In this document: positions 34,462-43,257 of the stretch, piece by piece
Numbering within the stretch: the first letter of the stretch is position 1
Layout: the number at the start of each line of letters is the position of its first letter
Source of the DNA: Peredibacter sp045999315
GTDB taxonomy: Bacteria > Bdellovibrionota > Bacteriovoracia > Bacteriovoracales > Bacteriovoracaceae
Direction: 5' to 3'
Assembly: GCF_045999315.1 (NCBI RefSeq)
Contig: NZ_CP174607.1
Coordinates: forward strand, 3,658,001 to 3,722,000
DNA: 64,000 nucleotides
Notes under the pieces: generated by a model
The model's input: only the letters and a program-made list of their open reading frames with translations
Told to the model about the DNA's origin: nothing
The model's database searches: none
Program-made: the position numbers and the translations under genes

Positions 34462-34905
34462 CTATTCATGGAAGATAACTTCTGTTTCGAGTTTAAGTCC
34501 AGGAACCAGTCGTCGACGAACACAGATGCTAAAGGGTTTTGCGAACGCTCTTCCCTCTTTTTCGCCACGAAATCGCTTCGCTTCCGCGTCTTCCAAGAGT
34601 TCTGTAAGGGTCTCCCCCTGAAGCCTTTCACGCCACACTGGAGCGGCCTTCCAATCGACAAGTTCGAAGGGTCTTTCCAGGTTTTTTTTAGGTCCAATGA
34701 CCGATCTCGCAATAAGTGTCCTTCCGTTTCCCTCCAGCATTTCGCTCGGGGTGCCGGAAAACAATAAATAAACAGTTTCTTCCGCCAGATCCATCCCCTC
34801 ATGCGGAAGACGCGCATCTAGCTCCTGACTTTTCACAAGCCAATCCTGACCTCTGTCCTCCGAAGGAAGACAAATCCATCGCATATTAGCGAGGAGTGAA
34901 TTCAC
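34462..34905 (-). CDS. Hypothetical protein, translationally coupled to the acyltransferase gene
   Basis: A 147-residue protein not recognised. It is soluble, rich in charged residues, with no signal peptide or membrane segment. Segments such as ETVYLLFSGTPSEMLEGNGR and PFELVDWKAAPVWRERLQGE suggest a small folded domain. The start is GTG at 34905, overlapping the upstream stop (GTGA) with AAGG six bases before it, which is why it is preferred over an overlapping reading frame in the same place. Position between the acyltransferase gene and infC suggests co-transcription with the former, not a role in translation. Confidence 0.65.
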   Translation of the reverse strand: MNSLLANMRWICLPSEDRGQDWLVKSQELDARLPHEGMDLAEETVYLLFSGTPSEMLEGNGRTLIARSVIGPKKNLERPFELVDWKAAPVWRERLQGETLTELLEDAEAKRFRGEKEGRAFAKPFSICVRRRLVPGLKLETEVIFHE

Positions 34906-36674
34906 GGCAGGGCCTTGTTGAATTTAAGATTAATCGCCACCTGATCATTGAGATCGCGGATAAATTTCTCAATGGATTCATCCAGTTTAACCTGATCAAT
35001 CACTTTAAAAGTACGGTCTTCGTTACGATCAATCACCTTAGCGTTCTGATGATAAATCAAAGTGTCTTTAATGATCGGCACCGCGAACGACTCTGGGTAC
35101 TTCACAACTCGACCGTGTTCGATCTCAAGAGCGAAAAGCTCTTTTGCGACCTGGATAAAGCGGTCCTGAGTGAAGTTCTCTTGAGAAAGATATTTCACCG
35201 CAAGACTTGAAATATAGTAGGCCTCATAAAGATATGAAAGCGCAGTTGAAAAACGACGAACTTTAGTGGCCAGCTGATAAAGCTCCTGCGAAGAGAGCTT
35301 CATGCACTCTTCCAGAGATTCAACTCTTCTTCCGAGAGCGTAGGAAATAATATTCAAAGCTTCTTTGATCATCTCTTTGGCAGTTGGAAGGTAGAACTCG
35401 TATTTTAGTTCCTTACGTTTTGCCATAAGGAAACGAGTCAGCTGCATGCCATCCTTGATGGAACCGTTGAAAACGTTAAACCAAGTGGCGTTGATGATCG
35501 CAGGCACTAAGAAGTGATGAAGGATCATGTTCTTATGGTAAAGAACTTCCACTCGTCTCTCGTCCTTAATCACGTAATAAACCTGATTCAATTTTTCACG
35601 TTTTAAAACTTCGATCTTTTTGTTCCCGATAAACATATCCAGGGCCGAGCGAAGTGAGTCACGAAATGAATCGCAATCCAGTGACGGAGTCATCGGGATT
35701 TTAAGCGCGCGACAGTAATCAATCACATCAATGGCGCGGTCTTCGATTTGTTTCCAAGTAAGAGCGCCCGATGGTTCATCGAGCATAATGAGGGCAAGAA
35801 GAGACGAAGGCGTGATCGGCATGCCACGACCTACGGCCGTAAAACATGAGAACGCAAGCTTCTGAGTCGCTTCTTTTAAGTCCCCTTCGTAACCGTCCAT
35901 CACGAGTGGATCACCAAAGTGGATATGAATCGTACCAAGACGTTTATTAACTAGTTTAATGAGCTTAAAGAGCTGAGTTCCTCTTTCTGGAACTTTCTTA
36001 CCACCGCCAAGTTCTCTGGCGTGGGCCTTCTCTTCCGGAATATGCTCGTGAGCAAGTGAAACCGGAATGAACATTAGGGGCTTCTCTTTCATTTGAGAAT
36101 GGGCCTCAAGAAGCATTTGGAACAGACCGTACTTCGGCTTTAAAAGCTTGCCCGTACGAGTTCGTCCACCTTCAAAGAAGAACTCCACCACCTGATCGGT
36201 TTTAAGAAGATAGTAGATGTAACCTTCGAACGTTAATTTATAAAGCTGATCTGAAGTGAAAGAACGACGAATGAAAAAAGCGCCGGCCTTACCAAAGAAT
36301 TGACCAAGAGGGAAAACGTTAAGATTGATCCCTGCGGCCACACGAATCGGTACTTCAAAGTTCTTAAACATACTGTAAGTCAGGGCCACATAGTCTGCGT
36401 GAGACTGGTGGTTTGGAACAAGTACAATATGATTTTTCTTTTTTAGTTCGTGAAAATCCATTCCCGGAGGAACTTCGAGATTCACTCCATCATAGAGCTT
36501 TAAGAAAGTCATATCCACTACCGCAGCAGCAGACTTCACTAGTGTCGGAGAAAACTCTCCGTGAATTTCTTTGAATAGCTTTTTGATTTTTTGAGCGTCT
36601 TCAGGTTTGGCCTTCAGACGCTCTTGAAGCTTGGGATATGTTAATACGATATCTAATGCATTTTCAGAAAACAT
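34902..36674 (-). CDS. plsB: PlsB-like glycerol-3-phosphate 1-acyltransferase
   Basis: A 590-residue acyltransferase of the PlsB/DHAPAT group. Block I is NHQSHADY (His89, Asp94; H-x4-D), block III is FFFEGGRTRTGKLL (Glu168 to Arg171) and block IV is FIPVSLAHEHIPE. These enzymes put the first acyl chain on glycerol-3-phosphate (or dihydroxyacetone phosphate) for phospholipid synthesis at the inner membrane. It is shorter than E. coli PlsB (about 800 residues), missing much of the N-terminal part, so the substrate could differ. It starts six bases from the upstream IMPDH/GMPR-family gene and is coupled to the small gene downstream. Confidence 0.85.
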   Translation of the reverse strand: MFSENALDIVLTYPKLQERLKAKPEDAQKIKKLFKEIHGEFSPTLVKSAAAVVDMTFLKLYDGVNLEVPPGMDFHELKKKNHIVLVPNHQSHADYVALTYSMFKNFEVPIRVAAGINLNVFPLGQFFGKAGAFFIRRSFTSDQLYKLTFEGYIYYLLKTDQVVEFFFEGGRTRTGKLLKPKYGLFQMLLEAHSQMKEKPLMFIPVSLAHEHIPEEKAHARELGGGKKVPERGTQLFKLIKLVNKRLGTIHIHFGDPLVMDGYEGDLKEATQKLAFSCFTAVGRGMPITPSSLLALIMLDEPSGALTWKQIEDRAIDVIDYCRALKIPMTPSLDCDSFRDSLRSALDMFIGNKKIEVLKREKLNQVYYVIKDERRVEVLYHKNMILHHFLVPAIINATWFNVFNGSIKDGMQLTRFLMAKRKELKYEFYLPTAKEMIKEALNIISYALGRRVESLEECMKLSSQELYQLATKVRRFSTALSYLYEAYYISSLAVKYLSQENFTQDRFIQVAKELFALEIEHGRVVKYPESFAVPIIKDTLIYHQNAKVIDRNEDRTFKVIDQVKLDESIEKFIRDLNDQVAINLKFNKALP

Positions 36675-36680
36675 GCCGTC

Positions 36681-37727
36681 CTAGAGGTTAAGTCCATGTG
36701 GTTTCGACTCCATCATACCAGAGGCAGTCATTTCCATGAAACGGGCATTTTTATTAATATCCGCTAATGTGAATGCGTTAAGGTAGGTCATACCCGAGCG
36801 CACGCCTCCGGTAAGCTCATGCACGATATTTTCCACTGAGCCTTTGCAGTTCACCCAACGTGCCTCACCTTCTGCTGCCATGCCTTGTGGAAGTTCACCA
36901 CGCCATGACACCTGAGCGTCTTTTGAGGCCATACCGCGGTAACGCTTGCGCCCTCCTTCAATTTCACCTGGAGTTTCAAGACAACCAGAAAGCATTGAAC
37001 CAAGCATTACTGTTTGAGCACCAGCAGCGAAAGCTTTTACGATATCACCTGAAGTTTTGATACCACCGTCAGCAATAACAGGAATGTTATGTTTACGAGC
37101 TTCAAGCACACACATAGCAACTGCTGTTAATTGAGGAACACCACAACCAGTGATGATACGAGTGGTACACATTGAACCTGGACCGATACCAACTTTAACC
37201 GCATCAGCTCCGTGCTCGATCATGCCACGTACACCTTCTGGCATCGCCGTATTTCCTGCGATCACATCGATCTTAGGATATTTCTTTTTTACGTAATCAA
37301 GAGTTTCGAACATCATCACCGAGTCACCGTGAGCGATATCAATAGTGAAGATATCAACACCAGCATCGGCCAGCATATCTGCTCTTCTCATGCCGTCTTC
37401 TTTCACACCGATTGAAGCAGCAACAAGAACTTTCGCGTCTTTTAGAAGCTTCACTTGTCTTACTTGCTCCTCGGGAGACATAAAACGGTGAAGAATACCA
37501 AGTCCACCAAGCTCTGCCATTTTAAGCGCCATCTGGTACTCAGTCACAGTATCCATATTGGCAGAAATGATAGGAGTTTTCAGGGTGAAGTTCTTAGTGA
37601 CCTTCGTTTCAAGATTTGGAGCACGACGAGAGTTCATCTCTGAATGCTTAGGCATAAGAAGAACGTCATCGAAAGTTAGACCACGCGATCTTTCCAAAAT
37701 ATCATTTGCTGAGAATATCAATCCCAT
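36681..37727 (-). CDS. IMP dehydrogenase/GMP reductase family protein without CBS domains
   Basis: A 348-residue TIM-barrel enzyme with GLTFDDVLLMP, PIISANMDTVTE, the catalytic loop GIGPGSMCTTR (Cys187, Thr189) and the IADGGIKTSGDIVKA phosphate site. IMP dehydrogenases normally carry two CBS domains and have about 490 residues; these are absent. The length equals GMP reductase (about 346), and the segment GMASKDAQ plus AAEGEA near 280-300 looks more like GMP reductase. A CBS-less IMP dehydrogenase is the alternative, so no symbol is given. It would convert GMP to IMP (or IMP to XMP) with NADP(H)/NAD. AAGGAAA precedes the ATG. Confidence 0.8.
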   Translation of the reverse strand: MGLIFSANDILERSRGLTFDDVLLMPKHSEMNSRRAPNLETKVTKNFTLKTPIISANMDTVTEYQMALKMAELGGLGILHRFMSPEEQVRQVKLLKDAKVLVAASIGVKEDGMRRADMLADAGVDIFTIDIAHGDSVMMFETLDYVKKKYPKIDVIAGNTAMPEGVRGMIEHGADAVKVGIGPGSMCTTRIITGCGVPQLTAVAMCVLEARKHNIPVIADGGIKTSGDIVKAFAAGAQTVMLGSMLSGCLETPGEIEGGRKRYRGMASKDAQVSWRGELPQGMAAEGEARWVNCKGSVENIVHELTGGVRSGMTYLNAFTLADINKNARFMEMTASGMMESKPHGLNL

Positions 37728-37792
37728 GAAAATTTCCTTGGTAAATGTTTGGTGTACGGCTAATCATGCCAAAGGGAGAAAGATACTGTCTA

Positions 37793-38575
37793 CTAGAAGT
37801 AAAACACCGAATCTTCCCTCACGACTTTTCGCTCACTTGCCGGCAAATCCCGGCGGTTTGGGTATATTAAGATTTTGTTACGACTCTCAATCACCTGATC
37901 TAGCTCTGGATCTGGATAGGATTCATACTGCCCCTTCATAGGAACAAAACTGCAGGCCAATGTGTCGATGGACTCAAAATGATCTTCTTTTTTCTCGAGG
38001 AGGAGAAGCTGATCCGAATAGCGAAAACCTTTTAAAACGAAGAGAAGTTTTCCTCCCACTTTGATTTGCTCATGAAAGGCCCGCGGTAAATCTGAAGCAC
38101 CTGCGGTGAAAATGCCGCGATCATAGGGGGCCTCTGGTTCATATCCTTCTGCTCCGTCCGCCAGAAGAATTTCCAGATTGGGGAGATTCATTTTTTTTAT
38201 ATTCGCTTGAGTCGCTCGAGCGAGATCAGGAATAATTTCGAGACTCACGACCTTTCCGGTTGGACCCACGAGATGACTCATAAGGGCCGCGTTCCAGCCA
38301 CTTCCCGCTCCTAATTCAATTACTTTTTGTCCGGGGTGAAGATCCAACATATCGAGCATTAGCAACACAAAAGATGGTTGAGAAATGGTCGAGACAAATT
38401 TGTCGTCCTGATAAATTCCGAGAGGATAATCCGCGTACATTTCTTCTATGCTGTAGTTCTCTTGAATGAACAAATGCCGAGGGGATTTGCGATAGGCCTC
38501 TGCAATTTCAGGCGAGAGATGATAGCGAGAGACTGAATATGAAAGGAGTTTTTCTAAGTATGGTTCGTAATTCAT
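37793..38575 (-). CDS. pcm: Protein-L-isoaspartate O-methyltransferase family
   Basis: A 260-residue SAM-dependent methyltransferase. The Pcm signature STISQPSFVLLMLDML (about 62-77) precedes the SAM-binding VIELGAGSGWNAALM (about 85-99), VVSLEI and post-motif LLADGAEGYEPEAPYDRG. It repairs age-damaged isoaspartyl residues in proteins. The protein is longer than E. coli Pcm (208 residues) because of a C-terminal tail of about 50 residues. It is cytoplasmic. The ribosome binding site is not obvious. Confidence 0.85.
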   Translation of the reverse strand: MNYEPYLEKLLSYSVSRYHLSPEIAEAYRKSPRHLFIQENYSIEEMYADYPLGIYQDDKFVSTISQPSFVLLMLDMLDLHPGQKVIELGAGSGWNAALMSHLVGPTGKVVSLEIIPDLARATQANIKKMNLPNLEILLADGAEGYEPEAPYDRGIFTAGASDLPRAFHEQIKVGGKLLFVLKGFRYSDQLLLLEKKEDHFESIDTLACSFVPMKGQYESYPDPELDQVIESRNKILIYPNRRDLPASERKVVREDSVFYF

Positions 38576-38629
38576 GAACTCAATTTGAGCTCATCAGGGA
38601 AAGGCAGTCATGGTGCAATTTCCAATGCT

Positions 38630-38663
38630 GCACTGATTCGTCCGGCGTTGGACGAATCAGTGC
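38630..38663. other. Perfect 14-pair hairpin without T-run
   Basis: GCACTGATTCGTCC (38630-38643) pairs perfectly with 38650-38663 across a six-base loop. It sits between the Na/Pi cotransporter stop and the methyltransferase start. No T-run follows on either strand, so it is not a standard intrinsic terminator. It may protect a transcript end, terminate with a helper factor, or be a protein site. No second copy was seen in the window. Confidence 0.7.
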
Positions 38664-38674
38664 GCAATGAATAA

Positions 38675-40348
38675 TTACTCGTGTTTAGCGTGGAAGTTCT
38701 CGATAGCTCCGGCCATCAAGAAAGAGTGAGCACGGATTTTTCTAAGGGCAACTACCATATCTGAATAAGTCAGTGCTGTTACCGGTAAATAACTTCCCTT
38801 TGAAATACGATCTAAGTGCTTTTCGCGCATACTATCGGCCCAAAGTTGAAGCTCATGAGACTTTGCCTCAATTCGGCTCATATCAAGATTTTCACCGTTC
38901 TCAAATCCTTCTCCTACTAGTTCAAAGAAGTTCCAAACTTCATCCAGGAATTGGAAGAACTCAGTACGCGATTCACCAGAAAGTTTTTCCTGAGATTTAA
39001 AACGCTCGCGGTAGTTAGCCAGACGCTCAATATAGTCGGCCACACTCTCAAGCTCGTCAGTGATTTTAATCATCGCCTGAATCTGCTCAGACTGGTGGTG
39101 AGACATTGGTTTTTCCATTACGTAACAAAGGAAAACCGTGATCTCTTTATGAATGTTATCAGTGATACGTTCGTAATCAATGATCTTCGCCAACATCTTC
39201 GTATCGTACTCGTCCTTCATCCAGAACTCACGGTTAAGCTTGTACATACGTTCGATGATGTCTTTCATCTTTTTAAGTTCAGATTCTGCTTGGGCCATTG
39301 AAGCGGCCGGAAGCATATTCGAGGGGTCACCAAGAACCAGAAGGTGTGGCACTTCTTTCTCGTGCTTCTCTGGGAACATACGAGTCACCAGATCAGTTAG
39401 CATGTTCACGAATGGAAGAAGAATCAGGGCCGAACCTAAGTTAAACAATGTGTGCGCCAGAGCAATATGTTGAGCAACGTGAGGGAATGTTCCATTGTCA
39501 GACATATCTTTTGGATCCATCGGGATCATAAAATCCACGGCCGCAAAGAAGTACGGAAGAATTAAAAGAACCACTGATACGCCGAAGATTTTAATAAAAG
39601 CGTGGGTCCAGGCCGCGCGACGGGCGTTAATATTTGCCCCCATACCCGCAAGAACCGCTGTGATTGTTGTACCGATGTTCTCCCCTAGCATCATCGAGAT
39701 CGCCGTGTGGTACGGGATCACACCTGAGGTAGCGAGGGCCATGGTAATACCAAGCATCGCGGTTGAACTTTGTACAATCATCGTCAGAAGACAGCCCATG
39801 AGAACTGAGGCCACGTAAGCGCCGTAGTTTTCACCGGCAAAGTACGCGATTGAATCCATGAAGGCGATGTTTTCACGAAGGTGAAGGAACGCCGATGACA
39901 TGAAATCCAGACCAAGGAAAAGAAGACCAACACCCAGAAGTGATTTACCAAGGTGCTGCCATTTTTCACTCTTAGAGAATAGTCCTGGAATAAAACCCAG
40001 ACCCACTAATAGTAGAGCGTAATGACCGATTTTTAGAGAAATGATCCAACCAGTAATGGTTGTTCCAACGTTCGCTCCCAGGATCACACCGATCGCCTGA
40101 TTCAGGCTCATAAGACCGGCGTTTACGAAACCAACCGCCATAACGGTTGTCACAGAAGACGACTGGATAATACAAGTAACAATCAGACCTACACCGGCCG
40201 CCATCACTCGGTTTTGAGTGAGGGAGTTGATCATCTTTCTAATGACGTCTCCGGCCACGGCCTGAAGACCATCGGACATGAATTTCATTCCGAATAGAAA
40301 AATCCCTAAACCACCAAGTAGGGTGTAAATAATGGTGAACGCGTCCAT
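38675..40348 (-). CDS. Na/Pi cotransporter family protein with PhoU-like domain
   Basis: A 557-residue membrane protein. The N-terminal half (about 1-310) has eight or more membrane segments and the inverted repeats of the Na+/phosphate cotransporter II family: IIQSSSVTTVM with GANVGTTITG, and IVQSSTAMLGI with GENIGTTITA. The C-terminal part (about 330-555) is a cytoplasmic helical PhoU-like domain. It should import or export phosphate with sodium across the inner membrane. ATG 40348 is chosen for its AAGGAG; a TTG lies just before it. The small membrane-protein gene upstream ends 19 bases away, so they may be one unit. Confidence 0.92.
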   Translation of the reverse strand: MDAFTIIYTLLGGLGIFLFGMKFMSDGLQAVAGDVIRKMINSLTQNRVMAAGVGLIVTCIIQSSSVTTVMAVGFVNAGLMSLNQAIGVILGANVGTTITGWIISLKIGHYALLLVGLGFIPGLFSKSEKWQHLGKSLLGVGLLFLGLDFMSSAFLHLRENIAFMDSIAYFAGENYGAYVASVLMGCLLTMIVQSSTAMLGITMALATSGVIPYHTAISMMLGENIGTTITAVLAGMGANINARRAAWTHAFIKIFGVSVVLLILPYFFAAVDFMIPMDPKDMSDNGTFPHVAQHIALAHTLFNLGSALILLPFVNMLTDLVTRMFPEKHEKEVPHLLVLGDPSNMLPAASMAQAESELKKMKDIIERMYKLNREFWMKDEYDTKMLAKIIDYERITDNIHKEITVFLCYVMEKPMSHHQSEQIQAMIKITDELESVADYIERLANYRERFKSQEKLSGESRTEFFQFLDEVWNFFELVGEGFENGENLDMSRIEAKSHELQLWADSMREKHLDRISKGSYLPVTALTYSDMVVALRKIRAHSFLMAGAIENFHAKHE

Positions 40349-40367
40349 CAACTCTCCTTAAAGTTCT

Positions 40368-40619
40368 CTAATCAACCCAAACCGCAAACAGGATCGGAAT
40401 AATGATATAGAGAATAGTATCGCGAACTAAATAGAATAAGAAAAAGTAAATAAAGGCCTTCGGGCCTTTTAAGAACAATTTTTCCAATCCTAGGTATTGG
40501 GCCTTTTTGGACATAGCGACCATGAACTTGGTCTTGCCATAGTGTTTAATGAAGAAGGAAATGGCCCCATCTACCTTCCTATCAAAGGCAAGAAATTGTG
40601 TTTTAAACCATGTTGTCAT
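40368..40619 (-). CDS. Small hypothetical membrane protein
   Basis: An 83-residue protein, not recognised. It has a basic, amphipathic N-terminal half and one strongly hydrophobic C-terminal segment (about 55-80, FIYFFLFYLVRDTILYIIIP), so it is probably a single-span inner-membrane protein. ATG 40619 has GGAAA upstream; an in-frame ATG at 40655 is an alternative start. Close spacing to the Na/Pi cotransporter gene suggests co-transcription. A GGCC-CGAA-GGCC hairpin lies inside the coding region (about 40450-40470). Confidence 0.6.
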   Translation of the reverse strand: MTTWFKTQFLAFDRKVDGAISFFIKHYGKTKFMVAMSKKAQYLGLEKLFLKGPKAFIYFFLFYLVRDTILYIIIPILFAVWVD

Positions 40620-40795
40620 AGCTGAATTTCCAAAGGTGGTTACATTAACAAACATCAGATAAAGTGATTGTGAAGAATGTGTCAAGAAAACCGCCCCCCT
40701 AAACAAGTTTTGGCGAGGCGTAAAAATTCACAATTAATGCCAGTTTATGACATTTCCGTGACAATTTTTTGATTAGAAAACTTTACTCTTCATTT

Positions 40796-41728
40796 ATGTT
40801 AAATAGCTTAAAACTGTGGAACTTTAGCTCAGGGACTCTTCAAGACGAAGAGCTGATGAGCAACGCTTTCGTGCTTCGTACATGTCAGCGCACACTCGTT
40901 TTAGCTTATGACCTCTACCCTTTTCACCACCAAACACTTCCAGAACACGCACTTGTTGAAGGCCAGGACGCTTACTTGTTCCTGCTGGAAACAATTTGTG
41001 GACTAAAAAGTAAACTCATTGGTGAAAACGAAATCGTGGGTCAGTTCAAAGAAGCGTACAAAATCTACGCCTCTTCGACTCTGAAAGACACAAAACTTCT
41101 TCTGATCCTGGAAAAGCTTTTTAAAGACGCCAAAGAAATCCGAACGAGCTACTTGATCGGTATTTCTCAGAAAACATATGCTTCTCTTACTCGCAGACAT
41201 CTGGTGTCTCGCGCGAAAGCTAAGCACGTTGTGGTGATTGGCTCTGGTGCCATGGCAGAAGATTTAATTAATCAATTTAAGAAAAAGGCGCAAATCACTA
41301 TTTGTGCCCGCAATACTGAACGAGTAGCAGAACTCGCAAAAGTTCATGGTCTGAATGTTATTCCTTGGGAAAACCGTGATATCCTGGTTACTGAGCCATT
41401 TATCGCCAATACCGTTGGAGCTAACTCGGTTCTTTTCGATGAACACTTCTTCCATACTTGGGCAAAGCTTGAAAATCGTCTTTTCGTAGACCTTGGCTCC
41501 CCTTCAACCATCAAGACAGAACTTACTTTCGAAGAGGGAGTTGTGCGTCTAGATGATATCTTCTCTGAAGGTGCAGTTATCGAAAGCCAAAAACAAGCTC
41601 AGATCGCTCTCGCTAAAGCCGCGATGCTTTCATTAACGATGAAGCGTCAGTCACTTTTCCAAGAAAAATTCGGCGCTACAAATGCCCTTATCACTCCTCA
41701 AATCAATGCGGACGTGAGATACCTCTAG
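40796..41728 (+). CDS. hemA: Glutamyl-tRNA reductase, short divergent form
   Basis: A 310-residue protein heading the heme operon. Recognisable parts are AFVLRTCQRTLVLAY with the catalytic cysteine (Cys30), SKLIGENEIVGQFKEAY matching the substrate-binding block, and the NADPH site VVVIGSGAMAEDL (about 146-158). It reduces glutamyl-tRNA to glutamate-1-semialdehyde. Compared with about 420 residues in E. coli it starts about 20 residues late, has Phe where the family has a conserved His (E. coli His99), and stops at the beginning of the C-terminal dimerisation helix. The complete operon around it argues that it works. Alternative upstream start codons exist but add no family sequence. Confidence 0.85.
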   Translation: MLNSLKLWNFSSGTLQDEELMSNAFVLRTCQRTLVLAYDLYPFHHQTLPEHALVEGQDAYLFLLETICGLKSKLIGENEIVGQFKEAYKIYASSTLKDTKLLLILEKLFKDAKEIRTSYLIGISQKTYASLTRRHLVSRAKAKHVVVIGSGAMAEDLINQFKKKAQITICARNTERVAELAKVHGLNVIPWENRDILVTEPFIANTVGANSVLFDEHFFHTWAKLENRLFVDLGSPSTIKTELTFEEGVVRLDDIFSEGAVIESQKQAQIALAKAAMLSLTMKRQSLFQEKFGATNALITPQINADVRYL

Positions 41729-41732
41729 TACT

Positions 41733-43256
41733 ATGACCACTTACAAAATCGGCACACGCGGGTCACTTTTAGCAGTGACACAATCTACTCTTATGAAAAA
41801 CGAACTCGAGCGCATTTCCGGCGAGAAGTTCGAACTTGTTTTGATCAAAACCCAAGGTGATCAAATTACCAATAAACCTTTGTGGCAATTAGAAGGAAAA
41901 GACTTCTTCACCAAAGAATTGGATGAAGCCCTCCTTGCTGGTGAAGTTGATCTGGTTATTCACTCTTACAAAGATCTTGGCTCTGAACGTCCAGCGGGAA
42001 TTAAACTTGCGGCCGTAACAGAAAGAAGATTCGCTCACGATATTCTTTTGATTCCTCAGAAGAACGTTGATGCTCTTAAAAACTGGAGCGGTGACTTTAT
42101 CGTAGGAACTTCTTCTCCAAGAAGAATTGTGAATCTCACTCGTTCTCTCGGTGAATACATTCCGGGAAAACCAACCATTAAGTGTGAAACCCTTCGTGGA
42201 AACATCAATACTCGTATTCGTAAACTTCAGGAAGGCCAATATCACGCGATCACTCTCGCATTAGCAGGAATTGAACGTCTGGCCCATACTGAAAAATCGC
42301 ACGCTGAACTGACTGAGCTTCTCGCTGGTATGAACTATCTGGTTCTTCCTCAAAGCACCTTCCCTTCTGCTGCTTCTCAAGGGGCACTCGGGATTGAAAT
42401 GCAGGAAGGCCGTGATGATGGCGGAAAGCTTTTTGGATATATTTCAAAACTTGCTCACCCGCGAACAGTGGAAGAAGTTTACCGCGAAAGAAAGGCCTTC
42501 AAAGAATACGGCGGAGGTTGCCACTTAGCGGTTGGTATTCACGTCAGACAAATTGGCGATACATACCTCAACGTTCACGCCGGTGAGGTTGATGGAAAGC
42601 GCATTGATAAAAAGTGGCTTGAGAATTCAAACCACCCGAAGGTCACGGGAAAACTTTTTGTGGGTCTTCCATCTGGATCTGAGCCGGGCATCGTTTATGA
42701 TGAGTACCTGGAGAAGAAACCAGAGGCAAAACAACTGACGCTTGAGAAGAAGCACCTGTTTGTGACTTCTCGCTACTGTGTCGACACTTTGAAAAACTCG
42801 ACTAAGCCTCAGGGTCTATGGGCCGCAGGCACTAAATCTCTGCGTGATCTTGTTGCTCAAGGTTTTTGGGTCAACGGAACTTCAGACAGCTTAGGCACGG
42901 ATGATCTCGTTGCTCTTAAATCATCGAAGGCCTTGAAGATCATTCACCCGCATCTTGATGAATCATGGAATGTTCTCACTCACCACATGGGAACATCTGA
43001 TTTGGGTGAAGTGATTGGTTGTTATGAGCGCGTTGAAAAGCACGTGACTCCAGAATATCATCAGAAATTAAAAGAAGTGGGCGCTTGTTATTGGACAAGC
43101 TTCCCGCAATATCAGGCCTTCATGCTGAAGTTCCCTGAGCTTCATCACGCTCACCACTTCTGTGGTCTGGGCAAAACATGGCAAGAATTTCAAAAGGCAG
43201 GTGTTCGAGTTCACACTGTCGCTTCAATGGAAGAGTTTTACTCATTAGGAAAATAA
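41733..43256 (+). CDS. hemC: Fused porphobilinogen deaminase / uroporphyrinogen-III synthase-like protein
   Basis: A 507-residue protein. Residues 1-315 are porphobilinogen deaminase: IGTRGSLLAVTQ, HSYKDL (catalytic Asp81), SSPRR, LRGNINTRI and GGGCHLAVG with the cofactor-binding Cys263. It joins four porphobilinogens into hydroxymethylbilane. Residues from about 335 to the end (KKHLFVTSRYCVDTL through HHFCGLGKTWQEFQKAG) look like a reduced uroporphyrinogen-III synthase (HemD) domain, which would close the ring. No separate hemD is in the operon, supporting a fusion. Several deaminase motifs deviate from the norm (HSYKDL for HSMKDVP, ERRFAHD for REDPRD). It starts four bases after hemA. Confidence 0.88.
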   Translation: MTTYKIGTRGSLLAVTQSTLMKNELERISGEKFELVLIKTQGDQITNKPLWQLEGKDFFTKELDEALLAGEVDLVIHSYKDLGSERPAGIKLAAVTERRFAHDILLIPQKNVDALKNWSGDFIVGTSSPRRIVNLTRSLGEYIPGKPTIKCETLRGNINTRIRKLQEGQYHAITLALAGIERLAHTEKSHAELTELLAGMNYLVLPQSTFPSAASQGALGIEMQEGRDDGGKLFGYISKLAHPRTVEEVYRERKAFKEYGGGCHLAVGIHVRQIGDTYLNVHAGEVDGKRIDKKWLENSNHPKVTGKLFVGLPSGSEPGIVYDEYLEKKPEAKQLTLEKKHLFVTSRYCVDTLKNSTKPQGLWAAGTKSLRDLVAQGFWVNGTSDSLGTDDLVALKSSKALKIIHPHLDESWNVLTHHMGTSDLGEVIGCYERVEKHVTPEYHQKLKEVGACYWTSFPQYQAFMLKFPELHHAHHFCGLGKTWQEFQKAGVRVHTVASMEEFYSLGK

Positions 43257-43257
43257 T

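Noticed and set aside
34383..34817. Alternative minus-strand frame overlapping the small gene before infC
   Set aside because: The frame at 34462-34905 is coupled to the upstream stop by a GTGA overlap with a ribosome binding site. The alternative lacks both.
40450..40472. GGCC-CGAA-GGCC hairpin as terminator
   Set aside because: It is inside the small membrane-protein gene, and the minus-strand tail (TTTATTTAC) is poor. It may be chance or a weak pause site.
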